Source: Agrostemma githago
Lineage: Eukaryota > Streptophyta > Magnoliopsida > Caryophyllales > Caryophyllaceae
Direction of reading: 5' to 3'
DNA: 64,000 nt
NCBI GenBank assembly: GCA_958450325.1
Contig: OY288250.1
Coordinates: forward strand, 47,280,683 to 47,344,682
Positions 1 to 9,925 of the stretch are shown here, in pieces; positions within the stretch are counted from its first letter, which is position 1, and every line of letters begins with the position of its first letter. The position numbers were made by a program, and so were the translations under genes. The notes beneath the pieces were generated by a model. That model saw only the letters and a list, made by a program, of their open reading frames with translations. It was not told the origin of the DNA and ran no database searches.

Positions 1-270
1 TTTTGGCTTTTGTGCCTTTTCTTTTTCTTCATTCTTTTCTTTCTTTCATTTTCTTTTCTTTGCCCTTTTGGCTTGATTTGGCTTTTCTTTGTGCAACAAG
101 AAAGAGAGAATTCAACAAATTGCAATTTATTGTGTGGATATGTGTAGGAGGTAGGGTAATGGGAGAGTCGGGACGACGCCTTCCCTTCAAACCCACAAAA
201 AAAGGGAGAACTTGGACTAATCAAACGATCCTAGACACGGTCACCTAAGGGACGAGACTCGGTAACCAAG
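1..270 (-). repeat. Family-D (Athila-like) interior, 3' noncoding fragment
   Basis: This T-rich noncoding stretch matches 23795-24064 base for base as far as I can compare and also matches 63640-63892 with a few changes. It therefore belongs to the 3' noncoding interior of family D, whose sense strand is minus. It ends at CCAAG (266-270), the same 5-bp target where element A is inserted at 24060-24064. The 81-codon open frame here is a low-complexity Phe/Leu/Ser translation of pyrimidine-rich DNA, not a gene. Confidence 0.8.
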
Positions 271-1345
271 TGTAACACCCCCATTTACCCAGGAGCCTTA
301 ACAAGACATTCCCGAGTAAATAAAGGTGTTACCATCTCGGTTTCCCGAGGTAGTAGCTCATTACAATACAATATGGAATGCCGAACCGGTCATATGATTT
401 AAACATTACAACTCTTTAATTATTACGACTTTAGTTATACATCGGAAGCTGCATATTCTATAAAAACGGGAATGCCTATGCATTCATCCGTGCTACATCT
501 GGACTCATAAGTCGTCCTCACCCCAATCCCGTACATGCATCCCCGCATCCAAACACATCACGATATACATAACCTGCATTATAGACTGCTCCCCAATTAT
601 CGGAAATATCAATTGGATCAGCACAGACACGTTAGACATACACACAAGATCAGTTTACGATAATTAAATAACATTAGTACAACCAACATCACAACATCAG
701 TATCAATATCAATATCAATATCATTATCATCATCATCATAATCATCATCATCATCATCATCATCATCCTCCCTATTATCACTATCGTGACCGCAGTCACG
801 CCCCGTCAGTCCGAGTGTGCACACCCCTCCTAAGCTCTCCTAGGAGGAAACATCAGGGAAGGTCTCGAGATCAACCGGGCCTAGCTAGTCCTAGCTAGCT
901 TCTCTCAGTCGGCACACAACCGCAATATCAATAGGCACACAGCCTCAATATCAATAGGCACACAGCCGAAATCTCAATAGGCACACAGCCGCAATCTCAA
1001 TATAACCATTATACCAATACATATCATACAAAATGCATACATACAACTTAAACTGAGTAAGGATAACCTTACCTAGTTAGCAGGTCACCACCGCGTCGTT
1101 AGTACAATTCACCACGGAGATTCTAGCAAGTCTGATCCTCGTAAAGTATTATATATTTAAATTAATATCGATCCTAATGTAATTAAATTATAAAAGAAAC
1201 TGATACCGACCTAACTAGTTCATCAAGCGAAACCGACCCGACCTAACTAAACTATAAAATGAAACCGACATCTAGTCGTGACACAAACCGCTTCCCGGCG
1301 TCTTGCTCTCGAACGGCTACTAATCAACAATAGTACACGACGACG

Positions 1346-1376
<31 letters not shown>

Positions 1377-1952
1377 ACTAACAAATCTGACACTATAACC
1401 ATAATATTGACTCCTCACTAATAAACTAATTAATTAATTAATTAAACTAATAAACTAATTAAACAATACACCACCCTACCATAATTATACTACGTCACAA
1501 CAGTCACACACACTCACGCCCACAACAAACTCACAACCTTACGCACCTTACGCAGTTACGCACACGACAGACTACCACACCCGACACTAACAACAATACC
1601 CTGACCCAACAATACAACCCAACAACAACACGGCATCCCCGATCCTATCCTTATTATGGTCATGGCCCTTCTAATATGACATCGGAATACAAATAATTAC
1701 AACCCTAAAATAGAAAGGACAACGTAATATACATACAGTTGGTTCGTAGAGAACAAGGGCGGCAAAAACGGAAGAGGATGGGAGATGGCGGCGGTTGATG
1801 GTGGTTCACAGATGGCATGGACGATCATACTTGGAGGTTGTCGATGGTGGCGGTGATCTTAGGAAGAACGAACAATTTCCAAGGGGAAAGGAGGAGGTGG
1901 AAGAGGTTACCATGGATTTGGATTAAAGAAGGAGAAGAAGTTGCAGAGGGTG
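271..1952 (-). mobile_element. Family-A LTR, truncated duplicate copy
   Basis: It starts TGTAACACCC exactly as the A LTRs at 24065 and 29754 do and follows the 24065 copy almost base for base. Shared private variants (GATCAGCAC, CGCAGTCACG, GGTCTCGAG) group it with 24065 and not with 29754. It contains four 25-bp units around GGCACACAGCCGCAATATC (about 912-1005), an (ATC)n tract at 718-769 and a (TA)n tract at 1353-1375. Matching stops at 1952/1953, about 235 bp before the LTR should end. The poly-Asp frame at 618-824 is a translation of the (ATC)n tract. Confidence 0.9.
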
Positions 1953-3250
1953 TATCTTCAACAATCTTCTTCTTCTTACCCAATTTTTTGTCCACAACCA
2001 CTCTATCATCAATTACATGGTCGCGAACCGATGTCTCTGCCACGACCTTCTTCTTACCGGCCTTCGTTCGAACTTTTTCCTTCACACCAGCCTTCCTGCT
2101 GCAATAACAACATGAGTAATGAGTGTGATTGTACAACTGAGTATGCAGTTTCAACTGTGTGATTCTACAATAAAATGTCCGTGACTCTGCAACATAACGA
2201 GTGTGACTATACATCTTCAAACGGGTGACTATATAACGAACACTGTATGACTATTCAACTTACAGCCTATGCAACTCTATATGACTATACAATATAAAGC
2301 GTGTGACTCTGCAACATAACGAGTGCGATTGTGTAGCTTCAAACGTATGACTATACAATATTTTGTGACTTCACAACAAAATATAACGAGTGCGACTATG
2401 TAGCTTCAAACGGGTGACTGTATAACCAACTCTGTATGACTATTCAAATTTCAAATATTTATCTTCCCAAACAGCCTATGCAACTCTGTATGACTATACA
2501 ACCTCAAATGTATGACTCTGCAACATAACGAGTGTGACTATACAACATTCTGTTACTATACAATGTCACCATTGTGACTTTACAACAAAACCTGCATCAA
2601 TTATGTCACATGCATCATTAGAAAGATGCTTATGGGGATTTTAACATGAGAAAATAAGACTACTTTAACATAAACTTCAACAAAGAAGCATGTAAATTGT
2701 ATGACTATACAACTACAACAGTGTGGTTACAGAACATAGTATATGCAACTACAGCAAAAAATTGTGCAGATGTACAGAACAACAACAAAAAACTGCCTAA
2801 TCGATGTCACATGCATAATTAGAATGACGATTATGAGAACTTCAACATGAAAAAAATAAGATGGCTGTTCTAAACTTCAACATGAACTTCAACAAAGAAA
2901 TACAAATTTCATCTTTGACTCTATAACTACAACCACTGTACAACTACAACAACTTCAACTCAAAATTAGGGTTATCGGGTTAGACAGATGCTTTTTTACC
3001 ACGTTTTAGGGTTTATGCATGCCGGAGTTCATGCAAATGGAAGTCGAAAATCAAAAGGGATACAAAAGGGTTGAATAAAAGGAAAATCGGAGGTCGAAAA
3101 TGGAACCTTCAACATACCTTCGTATGATCATCAGAATTTTAGGCGTGATCGGAAATGGAGAAGCTGCGGAGATGGAGATGGAGATGAGTTTTTTTTTAGA
3201 GAGAAGAAGAGAGCAATGGAGATGGAGATGGCCGGTGAATGAATTCAAAA
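1953..3250 (-). pseudogene. Truncated spliced gene fragment, Lys/Val-rich product
   Basis: I do not recognise the family. On the minus strand a plausible first exon (about 3121-3250, start ATGAATTC) ends at ...ATACGAAG followed by the donor GTATGTT. A second exon opens after ATTGCAG near 2098 and reads KAGVKEKVRTKAGKKK, then VVAETSVRDHVIDD, a basic lysine-rich product with no stop. It runs directly into the family-A LTR at 1952, so the 3' end is missing. The intron (2105-3120) is full of degenerate GTGACTATACAAC-type repeats and a near-duplicate about 90-bp block (2607-2690 and 2805-2905). Intron-like boundaries suggest captured or relict host sequence. Function is unknown. Confidence 0.4.
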
Positions 3251-3534
3251 GGGGGTGAATGGGGAAGTGTAAAGGGGTTTGGGCGGGAGTATAGAGAGAA
3301 GTGAAATTAATGGGAGTAGGGTGAGGAGGGAAGCTGTTGGTTAGTGATAGGAGTGATTAGTGATGGTTGATGGCTGATGGACGCAACATATCAGTCCCGT
3401 TTTTTTTTTAATAATTGAACCCCATCCATCCACCATCCATCTTAAGATGAATGGATGGAGGGGATTAACACCAAGCAACTCTTAGAGAATTACTAACTCT
3501 TTTGATCCTCTCTCTCCCTATATATATATATATA

Positions 3535-4769
3535 TATATATATATGACTCTTATGAGTCCTTCTCTATATATGAGTCCATAAGTCCTCATCCCATCCATT
3601 GGATGAGATGATGATGGATGGACAGGATTCATTCTACAATTTGCATTAAAAAAAAAGAAAAAAAAGAAAAGGAAGGGAGATACTGCCTTCCTAAAATAAC
3701 TCCCATAATTTTAGGAAACAATAATATCACATTCATTCACCCATTCATTCATTCACGTTACCACGTTCATCAAACCTAAAAAAAAAACGCTTCCAACATC
3801 ACGTTCATCCATTCATTCATTCAAAATCTGTGTTCGACATCACGTTACTATGGATTCAATGATCGCGAGATCATCATCAACTGTTGATAAGCAATTCGTG
3901 GAGTACAACAATGGTGAGTTTCGATATTACTTTCATGTTTTGCGTTAATTTTATTCATTTCATTCATCATATATTCATATAAACGATTCATTGCTCTTGT
4001 GTTAGTATAGATTGCAGATTGTTAGGTTTATTATTTAGGTTTTTTTCATAATCTTCAATAATTATTATTTAGGTTTTTCATAATCTTCATCAATTGTTAT
4101 GCTTTCATTGCCCTGGAAGTCATTAAGATGCTCCATATTATTGGATTTTACGTTCATAGTATGATTTTTTAAAGATCTGATCATTATATGATTTTTTCGC
4201 ACAAACATATATATGGAGTTATTGTAATGCAGATAATGTGTTACTTTAATATAGACCATCTGTTATTTTAATGTCTAACCCTGTGTATAGACATCTTCTG
4301 TTAATTGAATCTCGTGTTATTTTAATGCACTTCATCTGTTACTTTAATTCTTGTCATCTGTTACTGTAATGCGTTGGAGTAACAAAAGATTTAGAATACT
4401 GCCATATTAAAAAAATATTGCTTCCTATAATGATGGAACATGATTGCCATCAAAATAGGAAACAGTATCAAAGTATAACGTTCTCATTCATACTCTTATT
4501 CATAGCAGTATACATGTTTATACTGTCATTCATACTCTCATTCATACCTAATGTATTACAGTAACACGTTTGAAGCATTAGAGTAACATGTCATCGAATT
4601 TAGTTATTAATGTTTTGGTTAGAATACCGCCATATTTCAAATTCTGATTGTTTATTTGTCGCCACGTTGTTCTTGTTTTTGTAGTAGACGTAAAAGCAGA
4701 GGAATGGTGCAAGGATGTGGGTGAGAGTTTCACTCCATACATAGAGCAGATCTTCAAAGATGTAGATGA

Positions 4770-4800
<31 letters not shown>

Positions 4801-5814
4801 AAGAAGAAGAAAGAATCATTAGGAAACGTCATATAAGTCATCGTTTGACGATGAAGAAGGAGAAGAAGAAGAAAAAGAAGAAAAAGAAGAAGCAGAAGAG
4901 GATGAAGAAGAAGAAGAAGCACAATTCTGAGTAGGACAATATATTATTAGAGTAACATACATTATTCATTAGAGTAACATACTGAATAAGCTACAGTAAT
5001 ACAGTTTATGAGTTTGATTGATTTTCCAATATCTAGTCCTTAGAGTAACATCCTTTATTGGAGTAAAATGAGTTAGAATAACACACATTATGCGTTAGAG
5101 TAACATACTTAATGAGTTACAGTAACACAGTTTATTAGTGTAATTTGATTTCCAATATCCAGTTCTTAGAGTAAAATGTGTGAAACATTGGAATTATAAT
5201 GGAGTTTTATAATTTTTGTTTTGGAGTACCCTTAATAGAAACATATATTATTCTTTTGGTTGATTGGAAGTCATGTTTTTGCAAAAGACTATTATGCAAC
5301 GTAACAGATTTTATGAGTTAAAGTAACACAGTTCATGAATTAGAGTAACACATTATATGAGTTAAAGTAACAGTTTTTGCAAGAGACTATTATACAACGT
5401 AACAGATTTTATGAGTTAAAGTGACAAAGTTTTATGAGTTAAAGTAACACAGTTCATGAATTAAAGTAACACATTGTATGAAAGTAACATAGTTTATGGA
5501 TTATGACAGTAACATAGTAACATACGTACAATGACAGTAGAAAAATGATGATTTTTTGGTGAAGATGAAAAAAAACTTAATTTTGAAGAAACTTGTTGTG
5601 TGAGAGAAAGATGCAATTAAAAGATTGAGATGAGAGAGAAAAGATATGCATTGAGATAATTAAGGAAGGGAGAGAAATGATATATTTACCAAGATTTGTT
5701 ATTTATTTCCTTATTTCACCTCAAGCAATCACAACCATCCATCTTCCACTTGATCAATGGTCCAAGATTGGACTCATGGACTCAATCTATATAGGAGGAC
5801 TCACTTGATCTTTC

Positions 5815-5835
<21 letters not shown>
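3535..5835. mobile_element. Candidate non-autonomous DNA transposon with imperfect terminal inverted repeats
   Basis: Both ends lie in (TA)n tracts (3522-3545 and 5819-5846). The left end reads GAGTCCTTCTCTATATATG then AGTCCATAAGTCC. The reverse complement of the right end reads GAGTCCTCCTATATAG then GAGTCCATGAGTCC, so they form an imperfect inverted repeat, and CATCCATC blocks follow on both sides. Inside, AGTAACA-type motifs occur many times: as TGTTACTTTAAT on the left (4240-4390) and as AGTTAAAGTAACA on the right (4940-5520), so they too are inverted about the central exon. This is the layout of a DNA transposon that captured a gene fragment. The superfamily and target duplication cannot be read because of the TA tracts. 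Confidence 0.5.
3850..4836 (+). pseudogene. FAR1-related (FRS-like) N-terminal gene fragment, two exons
   Basis: Exon 1 (3850-3913) starts ATGGATTCAATG and ends AACAATG before the donor GTGAGT. Exon 2 starts at 4685 after TTTTTGTAG. Joining them keeps frame and gives ...VEYNN then VDVKAEEWCKDVGESF and TPYIEQIFKDVDD. The FTPYxxQxFxxxDD pattern resembles the start of the FAR1/FHY3 DNA-binding region, a domesticated Mutator-transposase family; this is family knowledge, not a search. At the point where the domain should continue, an (AAG)n expansion (4770-4812) encodes poly-lysine and the frame ends at 4836, so no zinc-binding region or transposase core remains. It sits centrally between the inverted AGTAACA repeats. 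Confidence 0.45.
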
Positions 5836-5846
<11 letters not shown>

Positions 5847-5849
5847 GTA

Positions 5850-7149
5850 TTATAATTAATCGATAATAACGATACTATTTAATTACTAACACTAACATTT
5901 TATATTTTTCGCATTTCAATATTTTATCTATCGTATCTAACCACTAACGTTATTTATTTATTTATTTATTTATATTCCGTCATAATACTAATACTGTGTA
6001 TAACTATATAATTTATAAACCATATTTGGATTGAACGCGTTTAACTACGGCTACCGCCCCAAGTCCGTTTAATCCCTTCACGAGTAGCAATGGCGGTGGC
6101 GCCCTTTCGAGGAGCGTCGCCCTAAGCACTCAAGGACGTAACGTGATCGTAGTAGTACGTAATTGAACACGTCCAATACCATTTTCGAGATTGGTACAAG
6201 ACCCATTGACGCAACATCGATAGTCACACGATCCGAAAGGATTGATTACGATATCGTGACGGGGTGGGAATCAACATCGTCCTAATCCAGTTCAAAACAA
6301 TTTTGTAACACCCTTTTCAAAAACTCCCGATACCGGTCTAGTAATCATAAAATATATGTTACGGGTACCGAAAACCGAGCCGAATATAAATTATGCCATA
6401 TTTATATTCGACTCGGTTGACAATCGGTTTTAAACAAATTATAAATCTCGAAATTGCCACCATTTTGAAACTGAGCAGCAGCTCAAACAGGAGGCACTCG
6501 ATCGAGTGCCATAGCCCACTCGATCGAGTAGCGCTCCAAAAATGAGGCAGAAGGGTCTGTATAGAGTCACTCGACCGAGTCCCACCCATGACTCGGTCGA
6601 GTGGTCCGTTTTATACTAGAACGTGAATTCATAAACGTCATTTTTTGCCTCGTTAAATATTTTACGACTTCGGTCGACACGTGTGAAGACTATCACGTGC
6701 CTACATATTTTCTAAAACCATGCATCACATTTTATAAATTGCCAATTATTCATATTATTATTACCGTTATTATATCGTTATTTCAACGTTGATCGTTATT
6801 TTTTGTTTTGTCCGGGTTTTATTTCCGCCCGTGTAGCTTTTACCGATTTATTCCATTTTGCTTTTATTTGTTTGCGTTTTACCGTTTACAAATGAACATC
6901 GCATACTAAATCACTTTGACGTGAGCCAAGATGCATTAAAATGACGTAGCAACCCATTCGATATTTATATCTTGTAAAACGTTGTTTGCATAACATTTCA
7001 CCGAATCACTAGCGCGCGTATTATAAACTCGAACGATGTCTTAGTAGAGGCCGCAAAGTGCGGGCGGGGTTGAGTGTCCTTTGTGGGCTTCCCAACACGT
7101 ACCCTCATCCCTTACTCAGAACCTCGGTTTCCGGATGTCCGAAACCTGT
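5850..7149 (+). mobile_element. Family-B LTR fragment, both ends missing
   Basis: The reverse complement aligns with the family-B LTR (for example 31680-33000): the ...GGCGGGGCTCCTCGAAAGG block appears reversed near 6100, and the ACTCGATCGAGT cluster is at 6493-6604. The CCCAACACGTACCCTCA block near 7090 corresponds to LTR positions about 290-350 bases from the LTR edge. Its first roughly 900 bp are replaced at a (TA)n junction near 5846, and its last roughly 286 bp are cut off by the start of element C at 7150. Sense strand is plus, opposite to B. Confidence 0.75.
6493..6604 (+). promoter_or_regulatory. ACTCG-RY-CGAGT dyad cluster in family-B LTR fragment
   Basis: Four dyads: GGCACTCGATCGAGTGCC (perfect 18-bp palindrome), CCACTCGATCGAGTAGC, CACTCGACCGAGTC and GACTCGGTCGAGTG. 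The last two are exact reverse complements of each other over 14 bp, so the pair forms a larger inverted repeat. It corresponds to the TATA-distal cluster of the intact family-B LTRs. Confidence 0.8.
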
Positions 7150-7774
7150 AGACACCCAGATTTGGACCTGGTGGCTGCAGAAGTGGCCAACAAACACCCG
7201 ATGACGATAGGACTGTAACGCGACGCGGGTTCGCGGTGTTCTAGATAGATTTTCTATAGAGCGGATCAAATAAATTATTCGGGCAAATTAAACTAACATG
7301 ATGGCAGCCTTAGTCATGTCGTTACGATCGCATAGACACTAATTAGAGTCAATTCTGATACCGGGACCCCGAGTCGGTCCCGAAACTCGAACCAAGTCAA
7401 CACCGCACCAAGCGAACCTCGGGATAAACACCCGAGGCCCACTAAACCCACGGCGCTAGGTCAAACCCGAGGTAAACTTAACCCCCAAGAATCATATCAC
7501 ACTCCTTCCTCTCGGTTTTGGAAAGTATCAAAACCGTATCCTCAAAACTCCAACCGCATCACCCGACACGCCTGGGTCTCCCCACGCCCGGACCCAGGCG
7601 CCTGAGTCTTAGAACGCCCCAGCTCGGGCGCCTATATGGGCGACGAGGACCGAAAACACCTATAAATACCCCCCTTAATGCCTTCATTTGGAACACACAT
7701 CATTCAATTCTCTTCCCCTCTCTAAACTCTCGCTAAGGGCTCGCACTCCGACACACGAGGCAAACGATCCACTC
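7150..7774 (+). repeat. 5' LTR of element C (3' end missing)
   Basis: It aligns with 17637-18250. A TATA box (TATAAATAC) begins at 7661. Upstream lie an inverted repeat with arms CGCCTGGGTC and GACCCAGGCG (7569-7600) and two GGGCGCC/AGGCGCCT dyads. After 7774 the two LTRs diverge abruptly, which marks the left edge of the internal deletion. The 72-codon frame at 7518-7736 is a chance reading within the promoter. Confidence 0.85.
7568..7669 (+). promoter_or_regulatory. Core promoter of element C LTR: dyads plus TATA box
   Basis: CGCCTGGGTC...GACCCAGGCG is a perfect 10-bp inverted repeat with a 12-bp gap. It overlaps GCGCCTGAGTCTT (7598-7610) and is followed by a GGGCGCC element, and TATAAATAC starts at 7661. 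The same arrangement is at 18046-18145 in the other LTR. The 13-mer GCGCCTGAGTCTT also occurs at 16058-16070, upstream of the antisense gene. Confidence 0.7.
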
Positions 7775-9925
7775 CAACAATGACCGACCAATCCATCATA
7801 GGCGCTAGCAAAACGAAATGTCTGAAATGGCCAAAAGGGGCCAAAGAAAAAATAATAAGTGAAACCGAGGCCAAGCCAAACCGGCCCAATTTAATGATCA
7901 AGACCGAACTCAATGGTCAAAATCAAATCCCGATCATCCAATTCAATTTCAAATACAATTCCGAATAAAGAGTAAAATGAACAGACCAGTCAACTAGCAC
8001 CCAAATACTAGCCCCCTACATTACAACCCTTAAGACCTTCCCGAGACACTTGTTAGGAGAGCCTTCCCGGAATTTTGAGGATTCAAGCTCAATAGGATAA
8101 TCCCAACCGTAAGAGACAGACATGGAAATCAGATCCCACAAAATTTACAACCCACCCGATTGAAGTCTGAGTCATTTTTACTTAACTTCCCCTTTCCTAC
8201 CACATCACGTAACCGTAGCCCATAGCCCTAACTCCACAAAATCAAGCTCCAGATTTTGATTTATCGAAACCACTTACTACCTAGCTCCACATTCCAAAAC
8301 CATCCAAGCCAATCACCGTGACCCTAACACGGTATCTCGGTAATTGTCACTTTCAAGAGGTCACACCCAATCACTCCGCCTTAGTTCCTTAACTAGGGAG
8401 GATACACTCTAAATCGATATTTGGCATAACGAGTCTAAAGCAAAACCACTCGCAAATGAACTACGAACATGGTTTGATTCCGTCTAAACGCGGATACATA
8501 GGCAACCCTTCTTCGGGTACAACCAATCAAATAACGAAATCGATTACTTGATTCACATGCAAGTCGGAGCCACCCTTATATTACGATTAACGAGTGATTT
8601 TAAAATGACGAAGCACAAACGACGAGCCGAGGACGGGGTGAAAACCCGAAAGGGCAGCCCGGGCAAAATGAAGAAACGAGTCGCGAGCCGTCGTCAAAAA
8701 AAAAAAACAAAAAAGGTGAGCCGAGGACGGAGTGAAAACCCGAAAGGGCACTCCGGGCAAAATGAAGAATCGAGTTGCGAGCCACCAAAAAAAATATATA
8801 TAAAAAAAATGTGCTTCTCATTAATAAAAAAAAAATCAGTTAAATCAAGCCTTTGTCGAGGCCATTTATATCAATCGTCTGAAACCCGGACATCCCGGAA
8901 AGCAACAACGTGTCAAAACTCTACAAAAATTAGTACTAATATGCAACATAATATCAATTAATACAACATAGTACTAAACAGCTCGGCTCTACCGGTCCAA
9001 CTTTCATTTTCCTTGCCATTCAGGCGTGTTTGCTTGGGTCTCTCACCATTGACCCTCCTAACAACGCAAACTTCCACCTCCTTAGCCAAAAGCGAGCCCA
9101 GCCAATCTCACTTCCCCTCCTCACTCACATTTTCAAAATGGGTATTGTCGGTCTCGGTCCGTGTAGATGAACTGACGAACACTAGGATCGGTAACGCCGT
9201 CTTCGGTCGTGCACTTAGCAACATTAGCCCGCATAGCTTCCTTACTTTGTAGTACGGTCACCTCCACAATTCTTAACCTTTCTCTCACACCCGACAACTC
9301 CGGACACCAGGAACGATCTCCTGAAGTAGCTAAACCCCTTTCCAAAAGCCAAAATGCCCGCACAAGAATGACAGGTCCACACGGACGGTACAATTCATCC
9401 ATCGGATCCACCAGATTTAGATGTCTTTTCATTTTTTTCTTTTAGGGGGATAAGCTACCCCCCTAGGCGTGTCGTAGCCTTTCAAAGGTCATCGTCAAGT
9501 CGCCTATGTAGCCTGACAAGGCAATTTTACGAATGTATAAAAAGCGGTCTAGACTTTTTTTTTTCAAAAGTCGCCCGAATTTTAAACTTCGGTTTTATTC
9601 TAAGTACCTACGCTCATCTCTTAATACACTCTGTCAAAACACGTTAATATTTTACATCTCAAGTCAAAACGTTTTAATCGACGTACTACCTGATCCGATT
9701 CCCGGTTCAAACTAACGCATTTCAAAACATCCGAAAGGAACGATTTTCATACTCTCATGCAAACGCACCTTAAACTAGGTCAGATCACAAATGAGCAAAC
9801 ACAAAAGTGATTACTTCTCAATTTAGGTAAACAAATTCGCCAAACGCAAGACTAATCCAACTAGTTCAAATAATAAAAATCTAAAACGAATATACAAAAT
9901 ATACAAATCCTTATACAGACTGAGG
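7775..9925 (+). other. Element C interior: conserved Tat-type noncoding blocks and low-complexity sequence
   Basis: I see no gene here. 8022-8110 (ACAACCCTTAAGACCTTCCC...GGAATTTTGAGGATTCAAGCTC) matches the minus strand of element B at 35930-36010. 8458-8530 (GAACTACG...TGGTTTGATTCC...GGATACATAGGCAACC) matches the minus strand of B at 35400-35485. The second block is the kind of motif I associate with the 3' noncoding part of Ogre/Tat elements, from memory. Stem-loop repeats follow at 8632-8757. The short open frames (7780-7968, 8548-8961, 9013-9445) have no recognisable features. Confidence 0.65.
8632..8757 (+). repeat. Two tandem stem-loop modules (GTGAAAACCCGAAAGGGC type)
   Basis: Copy 1 (8632-8663) reads CGGGGTGAAAACCCGAAAGG then GCAGCCCGGG. 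Copy 2 (8727-8757) reads CGGAGTGAAAACCCGAAAGG then GCACTCCGGG. In copy 2 CGGAGTG pairs perfectly with CACTCCG around an inner CCC-GAAA-GGG hairpin. The flanks GAGCCGAGGA and GGCAAAATGAAGAA(A/T)CGAGT are also repeated. The same module recurs three times in element E (53175-53355). Confidence 0.7.

Noticed and set aside
618..824. Poly-aspartate protein on the minus strand (also at 24412-24615 and 30104-30307)
   Set aside because: It translates an (ATC)n microsatellite whose length differs between LTR copies.
4578..4922. Leu/Phe-rich minus-strand ORF over the FAR1-like exon
   Set aside because: It is the antisense reading of (AAG)n tracts. The plus strand has the splice sites and domain-like sequence.
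7150..7154. A target duplication for element C
   Set aside because: The right end of the 3' LTR cannot be located before the family-D LTR at 18306, so no matching pentamer can be claimed.
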